DNA of 33,930 bases, taken from the NCBI GenBank assembly GCA_902802535.1, contig CADCML010000060.1, positions 1 to 33,930 on the forward strand, read 5' to 3'. Shown here in pieces: positions 14,670-23,855 of the stretch. This DNA comes from an uncultured Bacteroidia bacterium. Lineage in GTDB: Bacteria; Bacteroidota; Bacteroidia; Bacteroidales; F082. The position numbers were made by a program, and so were the translations under genes. The notes beneath the pieces are model-generated. The model made no database searches, was not told where the DNA came from, and saw only the letters and a program-made list of their open reading frames with translations. How positions within the stretch are numbered: the stretch's first letter is position 1; each line of letters opens with the position of its first letter.

Positions 14670-15887
14670 ATGTCAGAAAACAATTTTTCAAACGACTACA
14701 CCAACCTTCGGCTTCTCCATACCTCGCGCTATGGCAACAGCCGTGTCTTTACCGCTAACTACAATGGTAAGAAAGTCATTGTCAAAACATTGAAGGCCGA
14801 GTGTGCCAACAATCCCGACTGCAAGGCTTCGCTGCGCCAGGAGTTTGAGACCACCTCGATGCTCGAAAACAAATATATCCGCAAAGCCCTCGATTTTGTC
14901 CAAATCGAAGGCTTGGGCGACTGCATCATCTTCGAATACATCGAAGGCAAGTCGTTGGCCGAGCATGTGCGCGTGGGCACGCTCACCGAGAAACAGGTGA
15001 AGAGCGTCCTCACCGAGGTGTGCGACGCGCTCAACTACCTGCACCGCAACGGTATGGTACACAGCAACCTGAATCCTGAGAACATCATGGTGACCGCCGC
15101 CGAAGGCCGAGCCAAGCTCATCGACTTCGGCGTTCCCGAAACCAAGCAGGATGCCGACCGCGAGCTGCTCATCAAGGAGATGGCGTTTGTGGCCCCCGAA
15201 ATCATCAAGGGCGAGGACTTCGATTCGCGTGCCGACGTCTATTCCTTGGGCAAAATCATGGAATTCATTGGCGAGCGCAACATCACCAAGCAATTTAGCG
15301 CAGTGGCCACCCATTGTACGCAGTTCTCGAAGGAGCAACGCTACGACACCATCAGCGATGTGAGGTCGGCCGTCAGCAAGGGCCATTCCTTTGTGAAAAT
15401 CATCATCTTGCTCGTCGTGGCGGCTGTTCTTGCGGTGTTGGCGTTCATCTATGTGCCGAAAATCAGTGCCAACGTGGAGAAGGAAAGGTCTGAGCGCCGT
15501 GTCGTGGAGTTTAACCGCGAATTGGAGAATATGAAGGCCGAACTGCCCGAACTTTGCAAGAAATATGAGCTGAAGTCGATAGACGAGCCTGTCAAGGTGG
15601 ACTGGTCGGACGACAGCATCAGATATGCGAATGTCTTGAACCAATACCTTGGTCATGACGAGACGCTTTATGGTTTCGAAGACATTCATCCCAAGGCCAT
15701 GCGTTTTTATCAAGAGCAACGTGCGGGCATCGAGAAAAGTCGTCGGGCCGACTTCGACCGTCTGCTGCTCAACGAGTTCAAGACCAGTACCGACAGCATC
15801 GCCGTGCAGATGCGTTCCGCCTTGGTGGAACCTACCGATGAAGCTCTCCTCATCGAAGCAACGAAATGGTTCGGACAACGCCAATGA
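14670..15887 (+). CDS. Membrane-anchored protein kinase-like protein, probable pseudokinase
   Basis: The 405-aa protein has a eukaryotic-type Ser/Thr kinase fold (about 10-235): the VAIK-like lysine is kept (VIVK, K39), as are PEN (136-138), DFG (152-154) and APE (175-177). The catalytic loop, normally HRDLKPEN, reads HSNLNPEN (131-138), so the proton-accepting Asp is Asn133 and the following Lys is Asn135. This suggests loss of phosphotransfer while ATP binding may remain. A membrane segment (about 242-263) and a charged extracytoplasmic part (264-405) follow, giving a cytoplasmic kinase-like domain tied to an outside sensor-like domain. It lies upstream of porW (69-base gap) and may be co-transcribed. 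Alternative: a divergent active kinase. Confidence 0.88.
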   Translation: MSENNFSNDYTNLRLLHTSRYGNSRVFTANYNGKKVIVKTLKAECANNPDCKASLRQEFETTSMLENKYIRKALDFVQIEGLGDCIIFEYIEGKSLAEHVRVGTLTEKQVKSVLTEVCDALNYLHRNGMVHSNLNPENIMVTAAEGRAKLIDFGVPETKQDADRELLIKEMAFVAPEIIKGEDFDSRADVYSLGKIMEFIGERNITKQFSAVATHCTQFSKEQRYDTISDVRSAVSKGHSFVKIIILLVVAAVLAVLAFIYVPKISANVEKERSERRVVEFNRELENMKAELPELCKKYELKSIDEPVKVDWSDDSIRYANVLNQYLGHDETLYGFEDIHPKAMRFYQEQRAGIEKSRRADFDRLLLNEFKTSTDSIAVQMRSALVEPTDEALLIEATKWFGQRQ

Positions 15888-15955
15888 CTTTTCTGAAGCT
15901 CCTTTGAAATATTCAGACCAAAATGGAGTTATCTTCTTTATAAAACGACAACGAA

Positions 15956-18634
15956 GTGCATAAAAGATTCAACATAATCGTAACGATGGGTTCCCTAATC
16001 GCGCTGCTGCTTTTCAGTGGTTGCTCGACCAAGAAAAACACGCTCACGCGACGAATGTACCATAACCTGACCAGTCATTACAACATCTATTTCAACGGAG
16101 AAGCGAGCGTCAAAGACGGCGAGAAGCAGCTCCGAACCCAAGTGAAGGACGACTATTCCAAAGTGTTGCGCGTCTACAACTACGGCACGCAGCAGAACGG
16201 TCTGGCGATGAACTCCGTCATGGACCGCGCTTTGGAGAAAACTGCCATCTGTGTCCAGAAGCACTCCATGAATTTCGGCAACCGCGAGCGCGTGAGATGG
16301 ATTGACGACGCTTATCTCGTTATGGGCAAGGCGCATTTCTACAAACACGACTACATTCCGGCCAAGCGCACCTTCGACTACGTGGCCACCGAATACAGCT
16401 ACAACGACCTCTCATACGTGGCCACCATGTGGCTCATCAAGACGTATATCCAAACGGAAGAATATCCAAAGGCCGTGGCCATGATTGAGCAATTGCAGGC
16501 CAAGACCGCCGGACTCAGCAAACCGCCCAAGGAACTGTTGCGCAATGTCGACTTCACCATTGCCGATTACTTCATTGCCGTCAAGGACTACAACAACGCG
16601 GTTAAATACCTGAAAAACGGTATCCTGTTCAACAACGACCGCGACCTTCGCACCCGCGCCATGTTCATCTTGGGACAAATTTATATGTTGCAAAACGATT
16701 CGGAGCGCGCCACAGAACAGTTCAAAAAGGTTATCAAGCGCAATCCCGAATACGAAATGGTCTTTGAATCGCGGATGAATATGGCCAAGGTCGGCACCGC
16801 GGACAACGCCGCCGAGCTTTACAAAATGATGAACAAGATGCTCCGCGATTCGAACAACGAGGACTATCGCGACCGTATCTATTACGCCATGGCCGAGCTT
16901 GCCCTGCGCGAAGGCGATGAAACCAAGGCCATCAGGTATCTTCGCAAGTCGGTGGCCGCCTATAAGGACAACCAGATTCAGAGGATGATGTCGTCGCTGA
17001 AGGTGGCAACGATTCTCTTCGAAGACAGCGAATACGAATTGGCGCAAGCCTACTACGACACGGCAGTCACCAGCATGGATCGTACGTATGAAGGCTACGA
17101 CAGCATCATGAACATCTCCCAGACCTTGAACGAATTGGTGATGTATGCCAGCGTGGTTCGCGACCAAGACAGTTTGCTTCGCGTGGCCGCCATGGACTCT
17201 GTCAGTCGTAACATACTCATCGACAAGATTATCGCCCAAGTCATTGAACAAGAGGAGATGGAAAAAGCCCAGCGCGAATACGAGGAGCAACTGGCCTTGA
17301 TGGGCTCGGCGGTGCCTGAAGAGCAACCCAAGTCGGAACCGTCCAGCTCTTCCAAAACGGCGAGCTCGTGGTATTTCTACAACCCGACCTCCGTTTCGAA
17401 AGGTGTTACCGAGTTCACCCGCAAATGGGGTATGCGTAAGAACGAAGACAATTGGCGCATCAGCGACAAGCGCAGCATAAAGACCGCCTTGTCGGGCGAC
17501 GAAGACGACGAAAGCCTCACCGACGAAAAGAACGCCAAAGCCCAGCAAGACTCGTTGAATGCTACCTACACCGACCACGACCGCGGTTATTACCTGCAAG
17601 ACCTGCCATTCACGGTGGAGCAAATAGAGGTGTGCGACTCGCTCATCGCCGACGGACTTTATCATCTGGGCTTCCTTTACATGGACCGCCTCAACGACCT
17701 GCCGCGTTCCATCGAATCCTACGAAAAACTCGACAACCGCTATCCGGGCAACGAAAAGGAGCTGCCCACGTGGTATGCACTCTATAAGATGCACAAAGAC
17801 CTCAACCACGAAGAAGAAGCGTTGGTTTACAAAGGCAAAATCTTCGACAAGTATCCCACTTCAAGTTACGCCGAGTTCATCAACGACCCGAGCTATTTCG
17901 AGAAGCTGCAAGCCAAGGAGAGAGAAGCCTCCGATTTCTACAGCAAGACTTACGAGGCCTTCGAGCAGGGGCAGTATTACCGCGTGAAGATGAACTGCGA
18001 GCGCGGCATGCAGCTCTATGAGTCCGACACGGCGTTCATGCCACGTTTTGCTTTCCTCCATGCTGTCGCCGAAGGTCGTCTGATTTCCATCGACACGATG
18101 GCGTTCTCCTTGTACAGCTTGGTGCGCAACTATCCGCAGAGCAGCATCACGCCCTATGCGCAGCAGGTGTTGGAAACCATCAACGAGGAATACCATCTCG
18201 GCTTGGTTTTGACCGACATCAACAACGAAAAAGGTGGAGAAGAACCTGAAGTGAAAAAGGAGTCCCCCTATACCTATGAGCCGAATAGCGAGCATTTCGT
18301 CATGATTGTGTGCGACACCAGGTCGGTGCGCATTGACCCATTAATGGTGCGTATCAGCGACTTCAACAAGAAGGAATTCAGGACGCGCACCTTCAATGTC
18401 AAGAGCGTTGTGCTTGACGATGCGCACACCATCGTCACCATCGGCAGTTTCGAAAACCAAAGCAAGGCTGCGGACTACATCACTGCGTTGTTCCTCACCG
18501 ACTATGTCTTTGGCGGCATCGACAAGGCAAAATACAACATCACACCTATTTCCCTCAAGAATTATCCTATCTTCTATCAGTCGAAAGACTATGAAGAATA
18601 CAATACCTTTTTTGAGTCAAACAATAAAAACTAA
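15956..18634 (+). CDS. porW: Type IX secretion/gliding lipoprotein PorW/SprE-like TPR protein
   Basis: The 892-aa protein begins with a signal peptide whose lipobox FSGC puts the lipidated Cys at 23. It is followed by STKKNTLTRRMYHNLTSHYNIYFNG, the hallmark of SprE/PorW proteins of the type IX secretion system. Many TPR-like helical pairs follow (about 95-400 and 560-730), with an Asp/Glu- and Ser-rich linker near 435-540 and a C-terminal domain (about 770-892). PorW is thought to act in the periplasm or at the outer membrane. The start is GTG at 15956: the next ATG (15986) would leave a signal too short and without positive charges. Stop and bactofilin start are 6 bases apart. Confidence 0.9.
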   Translation: MHKRFNIIVTMGSLIALLLFSGCSTKKNTLTRRMYHNLTSHYNIYFNGEASVKDGEKQLRTQVKDDYSKVLRVYNYGTQQNGLAMNSVMDRALEKTAICVQKHSMNFGNRERVRWIDDAYLVMGKAHFYKHDYIPAKRTFDYVATEYSYNDLSYVATMWLIKTYIQTEEYPKAVAMIEQLQAKTAGLSKPPKELLRNVDFTIADYFIAVKDYNNAVKYLKNGILFNNDRDLRTRAMFILGQIYMLQNDSERATEQFKKVIKRNPEYEMVFESRMNMAKVGTADNAAELYKMMNKMLRDSNNEDYRDRIYYAMAELALREGDETKAIRYLRKSVAAYKDNQIQRMMSSLKVATILFEDSEYELAQAYYDTAVTSMDRTYEGYDSIMNISQTLNELVMYASVVRDQDSLLRVAAMDSVSRNILIDKIIAQVIEQEEMEKAQREYEEQLALMGSAVPEEQPKSEPSSSSKTASSWYFYNPTSVSKGVTEFTRKWGMRKNEDNWRISDKRSIKTALSGDEDDESLTDEKNAKAQQDSLNATYTDHDRGYYLQDLPFTVEQIEVCDSLIADGLYHLGFLYMDRLNDLPRSIESYEKLDNRYPGNEKELPTWYALYKMHKDLNHEEEALVYKGKIFDKYPTSSYAEFINDPSYFEKLQAKEREASDFYSKTYEAFEQGQYYRVKMNCERGMQLYESDTAFMPRFAFLHAVAEGRLISIDTMAFSLYSLVRNYPQSSITPYAQQVLETINEEYHLGLVLTDINNEKGGEEPEVKKESPYTYEPNSEHFVMIVCDTRSVRIDPLMVRISDFNKKEFRTRTFNVKSVVLDDAHTIVTIGSFENQSKAADYITALFLTDYVFGGIDKAKYNITPISLKNYPIFYQSKDYEEYNTFFESNNKN

Positions 18635-18640
18635 AGAGTT

Positions 18641-19009
18641 ATGGCAATAATGGAATCACAAGCACGGAACCTCATTGGCAACGGCACCACCATCAAAGGT
18701 GACATAGAATCGAATGGCGACATCCGCATCGATGGCCGTTTGATTGGGTCGCTGAAATCGAATGGCAAGGTCATAATAGGCCAGACCGGTGTCATGGAAG
18801 GCGACCTCAACTGCAAACAAGCCGAAATAGCTGGTGTCGTGAAGGGCAACATCATGACCGAGGAATTGACGGCCCTGAAGTCGACCTCGAAAGTGGAAGT
18901 TGACCTGACCACCAAGCAGTTGCTCATCGAGGTGGGTGCCCAGTTCACGGGCAAGTGCATGATGGGTCAGCAATCGACCGTGGCAATGCCCAAGCAAAAA
19001 ATTGGTTGA
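18641..19009 (+). CDS. Bactofilin (polymer-forming cytoskeletal protein)
   Basis: The 122-aa protein has the bactofilin core of right-handed beta-helix turns: [38 protein letters not shown] and [15 protein letters not shown] (about 19-75). It forms nucleotide-free filaments in the cytoplasm and can organise cell-wall or secretion machinery. The gene starts 6 bases after porW, and its stop overlaps the folE ATG, so the three look like one transcript. Length is normal. Confidence 0.95.
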   Translation: MAIMESQARNLIGNGTTIKGDIESNGDIRIDGRLIGSLKSNGKVIIGQTGVMEGDLNCKQAEIAGVVKGNIMTEELTALKSTSKVEVDLTTKQLLIEVGAQFTGKCMMGQQSTVAMPKQKIG

Positions 19010-19632
19010 TGATGGACGAAATGCACAGGAAGCGTTTAGGCTACGAAGCCGTTGAGCAGTTCGATATGGAGAAGTTGGCAAAGCTTCAGGAACACTATGC
19101 GGCCATTTTGGAGATTTTGGGCGAAGACCCTCAGCGCGAGGGCCTTCAGAAGACACCTTTGCGCGTGGCCAGGTCGATGCAGTTCCTAACACAAGGATAT
19201 GAACAGGATCCGATGGAGATTCTGCTTTCTGCCAAGTTCAAGGAGGACTATCGGCAGATGGTGATTGTCAAGGATATAGAGGTGTATTCTTTGTGTGAGC
19301 ATCACCTGATTCCATTTGTCGGCAAGGCGCATGTGGGCTATATTCCCAACGGCTACATCACGGGTTTGAGCAAGATTGCCCGCGTGGTGGAGGCCTATTC
19401 GCGCCGTCTTCAGGTGCAGGAACGCCTAACCACCCAAATCAAGAACGCCATCAACGAGGCTTTGCATCCTTTGGGCGTGGCGGTCGTCATTGAGGCGCGG
19501 CATTTGTGCATGTCGATGCGCGGCGTGCAGAAACAAGGCGCAGTGACTACCACGAGCGACTTCATAGGTGCCTTCGAGCGCGAATCGACACGAGAAGAGT
19601 TTTTCCAGCTGATAGGGTCTAATTTGCATTAG
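19009..19632 (+). CDS. folE: GTP cyclohydrolase I
   Basis: The enzyme turns GTP into 7,8-dihydroneopterin triphosphate, the first step to folate (or to queuosine/biopterin). The 207-aa protein has [10 protein letters not shown] (94-103), giving zinc ligands C96 and H99 plus C167 in [11 protein letters not shown], and the [23 protein letters not shown] signature (119-141). The start ATG at 19009 overlaps the bactofilin stop (TGATG), and a second ATG follows directly; a longer upstream frame is possible but would run into bactofilin. Length is typical. Confidence 0.95.
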   Translation: MMDEMHRKRLGYEAVEQFDMEKLAKLQEHYAAILEILGEDPQREGLQKTPLRVARSMQFLTQGYEQDPMEILLSAKFKEDYRQMVIVKDIEVYSLCEHHLIPFVGKAHVGYIPNGYITGLSKIARVVEAYSRRLQVQERLTTQIKNAINEALHPLGVAVVIEARHLCMSMRGVQKQGAVTTTSDFIGAFERESTREEFFQLIGSNLH

Positions 19633-19640
19633 ATGCGTCC

Positions 19641-19683
19641 CTTCGACAAACTCAGGAACCTAAGGCCATTGAGCCTGTCGAAA
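19641..19683. repeat. REP-like palindrome after folE
   Basis: CTTCGACAAACTCAGG (19641-19656) and CATTGAGCCTGTCGAAA (19667-19683) form an imperfect inverted repeat. It belongs to the TTCGACA...TGAGCCTGTCGAA type that is common in bacterial intergenic DNA. It begins 9 bases after the folE stop and may act as a transcript end. Confidence 0.65.
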
Positions 19684-19735
19684 TCGAAGATTCAACGAAG
19701 TTAAATGCCGACCGAAATAGAATCTTTAAATCTTG

Positions 19736-19770
19736 AATCTTAAATTTTAAATTTTGAATTTTGAATTTTT
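19736..19770. repeat. 7-bp tandem repeat (AATYTTN) upstream of fabD
   Basis: Five heptamers in a row: AATCTTA, AATTTTA, AATTTTG, AATTTTG, AATTTTT, preceded by a looser unit. The array ends 17 bases before the fabD ATG. An equivalent array lies before the tlpA-like gene (23298). Confidence 0.8.
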
Positions 19771-19787
19771 AAATATCCAATCAAACA

Positions 19788-20672
19788 ATGATTAAAGCAT
19801 ACGTTTTTCCAGGCCAGGGTGCCCAATTTGTAGGGATGGGCAAGGATTTGTACGACAAGTTCCCGAAAGCCAAGGACATGTTCAAGAAAGCCAACAACAT
19901 CCTGAAGTTCAAGATTACGGACGTGATGTTTGAGGGCACGGAGGATGACTTGCGCCAAACCAAGGTGACGCAGCCTGCCGTTTTCCTACATTCCGTCATT
20001 TTGGCCTCGATGCTTGAGGAGTTCGACCCCACCATGGTGGCAGGTCATTCTTTGGGCGAGTTTTCGGCGCTTGTTGCCAACAAGGTGCTCGGTTTTGAGG
20101 ACGGTTTGCGCTTGGTGAGCAAACGCGCCATGGCCATGCAGAAGGCTTGCGAGGCCCAACCAGGTACGATGGCAGCCGTTATTGGCATGGAAGAGGCTGC
20201 CGTCGAAAGCATTTGCGCTTCGGTAAAGGACGCGGTGGTGGTTCCCGCCAACTACAACAGTCCAGGCCAGTTGGTCATTTCTGGCTCGTTGGAAGGCGTG
20301 GCCGCTGCATCCGAAAAGTTGAAGGAAGCGGGTGCCAAGCGTGTACTGCCGCTGAGTGTGGGTGGTGCGTTCCACAGCCCATTGATGGAGCCTGCTCGTG
20401 TCGAGTTGGCCGAAGCCATCAGGGAAACCTCCTTCAGCCAAGGCATTTGCCCGATTTACCAGAATGTGACGGGTCAGTCGGTCAACGACCCCGAAATCAT
20501 CAAGAAAAACCTCATTGCCCAATTGACTTCACCTGTCATGTGGACGCAGACCATGAGCAACATTCTTGCCACGGGCGTGCGTACCGTCATTGAGGTAGGT
20601 CCGGGCACAGTGCTGCAAGGCTTGTTCCGCAGGGTGGACAGAAATCTCGACTTGTCGAGCGCAACAGTCTGA
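19788..20672 (+). CDS. fabD: Malonyl-CoA:ACP transacylase
   Basis: FabD transfers malonyl from CoA to acyl carrier protein for fatty acid synthesis. The 294-aa protein has the oxyanion motif PGQGAQ (8-13), the nucleophile elbow GHSLGE (86-91, Ser88), the malonate-binding Arg113 (SKRAMAMQ) and the catalytic His196 in GAFHSPLM. The end GTVLQGLFRRVDR is typical. The gene has its own AT-rich leader with a heptamer array, and ends 15 bases before the protease gene. Confidence 0.96.
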   Translation: MIKAYVFPGQGAQFVGMGKDLYDKFPKAKDMFKKANNILKFKITDVMFEGTEDDLRQTKVTQPAVFLHSVILASMLEEFDPTMVAGHSLGEFSALVANKVLGFEDGLRLVSKRAMAMQKACEAQPGTMAAVIGMEEAAVESICASVKDAVVVPANYNSPGQLVISGSLEGVAAASEKLKEAGAKRVLPLSVGGAFHSPLMEPARVELAEAIRETSFSQGICPIYQNVTGQSVNDPEIIKKNLIAQLTSPVMWTQTMSNILATGVRTVIEVGPGTVLQGLFRRVDRNLDLSSATV

Positions 20673-20687
20673 AAGTCAGTATAAAGT

Positions 20688-22319
20688 ATGGAGAATTACA
20701 GAATTAGGCCCATTTTGATTGTCTTGCTGTTGATGGCAGGCATCCTAATGGGTCTTTATATTAATAAAGGTGTAGGCAAGTCCCAGGTCAGCCTCGAAGG
20801 CGGTAGCAAGTTCGATGAGGTGATGTGGTATGTGGGCAACGACTATGTTGATAAACCGGATGCCCAGAAGTTGCAGGACGAAGCCATCGCCTCCATGATG
20901 GAGAAACTGGACCCGCACAGCGCTTACATATCCTTGGACGAGTTCAACGAGGTGAACGACCCGCTTTTGGGCAGCTTCGATGGCATTGGGGTGCAGTTCC
21001 GTTTGGAAAAGGACACCATCGCTGTCGTCAGCGTCATTAAAGGTGGCCCTTCCGAGAAAGTGGGTATCCTTGCCGGCGACCGTATCGTCTATGTCGACGA
21101 TACCTTGGTGGCCAGCAAGAATTTGACCAACGAGGATGTGATGCGCAAGCTGAAAGGTCCCAAAAACACCAAGGTGCGTGTGCGCGTGCTACGCCATGGG
21201 GTAGAAGGCCTGCTTGACTTTACCATTACCCGTGCAGCCATCCCAACATATAGTGTCGATATTGCCTATATGCTTAATGAAAGTGTTGGTTATCTGAAAC
21301 TTAGCAAGTTTTCTGCTACCACCGCTGACGAGTTCAAGAAGGGCATTCGTGACTTGAAAGCCCAAGGTATGCAGCAACTTGTGTTCGACTTGCGCGGCAA
21401 CTCAGGCGGCTATCTCAGTGCGGCAGTCAACATTGTCGACGAGTTTTTGCCCAAGGGCAGCCTCATCGTCTATACCGAAGGTCGCAACCGCCCGCGCCAG
21501 TACATGAAAGCGCAACGGCGCGGTATGTTGGAGGATATTCCCGTGGCGGTGCTTATTGATGGCGAATCGGCCAGCGCGAGTGAGATTGTGGCTGGTGCTT
21601 TGCAGGACAACGATCGCGGCACCATCATCGGTCGACGTTCTTTCGGCAAGGGATTGGTGCAGGAACAAATCATGCTTAGCGACAACTCAGCGATTCGCCT
21701 CACGGTGGCACGCTACTACACGCCCACCGGCCGTTGCATCCAGAAACCTTTCGACGGCGACATCGAGAAGTATTTGCTTGAGTCGCTCGAACGCTATGAA
21801 AACGGGGAGCTGTTCCATCCCGATAGCATCCATTTCGCCGATTCTCTGAAGTTCACCACGCCCAAGGGGAAGACCGTTTATGGCGGCGGTGGCATCATGC
21901 CCGACATCTATGTGCCGCTGGTTGACGACAGCACGGAGTATTATTTCAATCGCATCGTCAACAAGGGCTTGGTTTACCAATATGCCTTCGATTACACCGA
22001 CAAACATCGTAAACAACTTCAACAATACAAGACCGTCAAGGCTTTCGACCAGTCGTTTGCGGTGAGCGATGCCATGTTTGAGGCTTTGGTGAAGATGGCC
22101 GAGGAGAAAGGCATCAAGGGAACGGAAGAACAACTGCAGGTGGCACGCCGCAAAGCCAATACCTTGCTGAAGGCCTACATTGCCCGCAACCTCTTTGACG
22201 ACGAAGGATTCTACCCGATTTACGCACCAATGGACGAAGACTTGCAGCGAGCCTTGAATTTCTTTATTTTTGCACCGACAAATTCCGATGATCATGCAGA
22301 CAGTGCTTTACCCTCTTAA
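20688..22319 (+). CDS. C-terminal processing peptidase (S41 family)
   Basis: The 543-aa protein has an N-terminal membrane anchor (about 8-26), a PDZ domain (about 92-170) and the S41 protease domain. In the sequence ESASASEI (293-300) Ser296 is the nucleophile, with K321 in FGKG and D307 as the third residue of the Ser/Lys/Asp set, matching spacing in E. coli Tsp. The C-terminal part (about 360-543) is a helical extension common to Bacteroidetes forms. It should process or degrade periplasmic proteins. The 3' end contains the promoter of manA. Confidence 0.93.
   Translation: MENYRIRPILIVLLLMAGILMGLYINKGVGKSQVSLEGGSKFDEVMWYVGNDYVDKPDAQKLQDEAIASMMEKLDPHSAYISLDEFNEVNDPLLGSFDGIGVQFRLEKDTIAVVSVIKGGPSEKVGILAGDRIVYVDDTLVASKNLTNEDVMRKLKGPKNTKVRVRVLRHGVEGLLDFTITRAAIPTYSVDIAYMLNESVGYLKLSKFSATTADEFKKGIRDLKAQGMQQLVFDLRGNSGGYLSAAVNIVDEFLPKGSLIVYTEGRNRPRQYMKAQRRGMLEDIPVAVLIDGESASASEIVAGALQDNDRGTIIGRRSFGKGLVQEQIMLSDNSAIRLTVARYYTPTGRCIQKPFDGDIEKYLLESLERYENGELFHPDSIHFADSLKFTTPKGKTVYGGGGIMPDIYVPLVDDSTEYYFNRIVNKGLVYQYAFDYTDKHRKQLQQYKTVKAFDQSFAVSDAMFEALVKMAEEKGIKGTEEQLQVARRKANTLLKAYIARNLFDDEGFYPIYAPMDEDLQRALNFFIFAPTNSDDHADSALPS
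22242..22272 (+). promoter_or_regulatory. Promoter of manA inside the protease gene
   Basis: TTGC (22242-22245), 19 bases, TATTTTTG (22265-22272). A transcript would start near 22279, which supports a manA start at 22288/22294 rather than the TTG at 22270. Confidence 0.55.
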
Positions 22320-23289
22320 GTTCAAGCCCATCTTCAAGAGCAAGATTTGGGGCGGACGCAAAATCAAAGAACAACTTGGCATGGACTTCGGCCCGATGCC
22401 CAATTGCGGCGAAATGTGGTTGCTCTCAGGCATTTGGGACGAACAGAGCGAAATTGCCAATGGCGACTTCGAGGGCGACGAAATCAACGACCTTGTGGAA
22501 ACCTTCATGGGCGATTTGGTGGGTGAGAGCGTGTTCGACAAGTACGGTGAGCAATTCCCCTTGCTGCTGAAAATCATCGATGCCAACGACTGGCTTTCTG
22601 TGCAGGTGCATCCCGATGATGAACTGGCCGAAAAACGAGGTTTGGGCAACGGCAAGACCGAAATGTGGTATGTGATGCAAGCCGACCGCGATGCCGAGCT
22701 CGTCATGGGCTTCAATCGGGAGCTGACGCGAATGGATTATGTCAATGTGTTGAAAAACAACTCGTTGCAATCAGTGCTGAACCATGAGCAAGTGAAAAAA
22801 GACGATGTGTTCTTCATTCCTGCGGGGCGCATCCATGCGCTTGGCCCTGGCATCATGGTGGCTGAAATCCAGCAGACGAGCGACACCACCTACCGCATCT
22901 ACGATTGGGATCGCATTGATGTGGCGGGCATGAGCCGCGAATTGCACATTCCGCAGTCGGTGGAGGCCATCGACGGCACTATGCCCGAAAACTACAAGAT
23001 TGGGGTGGAGGATGTGATGAACAGAACCGTTCCTGTCGTTGATTGTCAGTATTTTGTGACCAATCTCCTGCAATTGCAGGGCGAGATGGAAAAAGACTAT
23101 TCCAACCTCGATTCCTTCGTGATTTTGATGGTTTTGGAAGGAAATTGCACCTTGAATTGGGAAAATGGCGCGGTTTTTGTAAATCAAGGTGAATGTGTCC
23201 TGATTCCGAACCTCATCAAAAAGGTGGCAATTAGGGCCGAAAAATACTGCAAACTGCTTGAAGTATATTGCCAAATCGAAGAAAATTAG
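22294..23289 (+). CDS. manA: Mannose-6-phosphate isomerase, type I
   Basis: The enzyme interconverts mannose-6-phosphate and fructose-6-phosphate and uses zinc. The 331-aa protein has KSKIWGG (16-22), LSVQVHPDDELAEKRG (metal-binding Gln/His) near 102-117, a TEMWYVMQA segment, and the motif FFIPAGRIHALGPG, followed by EIQQTSDTTYRIYDWDR. The start is chosen at ATG 22294 (MQTVLYPLKF); ATG 22288 adds two residues, and a TTG at 22270 would start within the -7 box. Its 5' end overlaps the protease gene by 26 bases. Length normal for the short bacterial class. Confidence 0.93.
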   Translation: MQTVLYPLKFKPIFKSKIWGGRKIKEQLGMDFGPMPNCGEMWLLSGIWDEQSEIANGDFEGDEINDLVETFMGDLVGESVFDKYGEQFPLLLKIIDANDWLSVQVHPDDELAEKRGLGNGKTEMWYVMQADRDAELVMGFNRELTRMDYVNVLKNNSLQSVLNHEQVKKDDVFFIPAGRIHALGPGIMVAEIQQTSDTTYRIYDWDRIDVAGMSRELHIPQSVEAIDGTMPENYKIGVEDVMNRTVPVVDCQYFVTNLLQLQGEMEKDYSNLDSFVILMVLEGNCTLNWENGAVFVNQGECVLIPNLIKKVAIRAEKYCKLLEVYCQIEEN

Positions 23290-23297
23290 AAATAATG

Positions 23298-23332
23298 AAT
23301 TTTAAATCTTAAATATTAAATCTTTAAATTTC
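23298..23332. repeat. 7-bp tandem repeat (AATNTTN) upstream of the TlpA-like gene
   Basis: Heptamers AATTTTA, AATCTTA, AATATTA, AATCTTT and a looser AAATTTC run from 23298 to 23332 and end 8 bases before the ATG at 23341. Confidence 0.75.
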
Positions 23333-23340
23333 AAATCAAT

Positions 23341-23844
23341 ATGAAAAAGCTAATGACCCTTTTGCTGATGGCTCTTGTAATGACGGGCCTTCACGCGCAA
23401 TCGAAATCGGACCTTCCGAACGTGACCATCAAGAATCTCGATGGCAAGGACGTGAACATTGCCAAACTTACCAACAACGGCAACCCCATCGTGCTGACCT
23501 TCTGGGCCACTTGGTGCGGTCCCTGCATTAAGGAGCACAATGCCCTGAACGACGTGTATCAGGACTGGCAGGACGAAACCGGCGTGAAGATTTACGCAGT
23601 TTCCATCGACGACTCTCGCTCCACCGCCAAGGTGAAACCCACCGTTGAAGGCAAGGGCTGGGACTTCAACATCCTGCTCGACGTGAACAGCGACCTCAAG
23701 CGCGCCATGAACGTGAGCAACCCGCCCCATACCTTCCTCTTCGACGGCTCCGGCAAGCTCGTCTACCAGCATACGGGCTACTTCGAGGGTGCCGAAGACG
23801 ATCTCTACGAGGAAATCCTTAAAGTTGCAAAGAAGAAAAAGTAA
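23341..23844 (+). CDS. TlpA-like periplasmic thiol-disulfide oxidoreductase
   Basis: The 167-aa protein has a signal peptide (1-19, cut after HA) and a thioredoxin fold with the active site WCGPC (58-62) and a cis-Pro region NPPHTFLFDG. It should act in the periplasm as a reductant of disulfides in exported proteins. It is followed after 11 bases by the DUF6029 gene and then an Omp28-like gene, a three-gene cluster seen in Bacteroidales; the substrates are not known. Confidence 0.92.
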   Translation: MKKLMTLLLMALVMTGLHAQSKSDLPNVTIKNLDGKDVNIAKLTNNGNPIVLTFWATWCGPCIKEHNALNDVYQDWQDETGVKIYAVSIDDSRSTAKVKPTVEGKGWDFNILLDVNSDLKRAMNVSNPPHTFLFDGSGKLVYQHTGYFEGAEDDLYEEILKVAKKKK

Positions 23845-23855
23845 ATCAACAACTT

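Noticed and set aside
14688-15884. Long open frame (398 codons) antisense to the pseudokinase gene
   Set aside because: No recognisable domain; the sense frame has clear kinase motifs and a promoter. Long antisense frames are usual in GC-rich coding DNA.
15888-15955. Short gap between pseudokinase and porW examined for promoter or terminator
   Set aside because: No hairpin with T-run and no TAnnTTTG box at proper spacing; read-through is likely.
16412-17809. 465-codon open frame antisense to porW
   Set aside because: Val/Gly/His-rich translation with no family features; porW on the sense strand is clearly coding.
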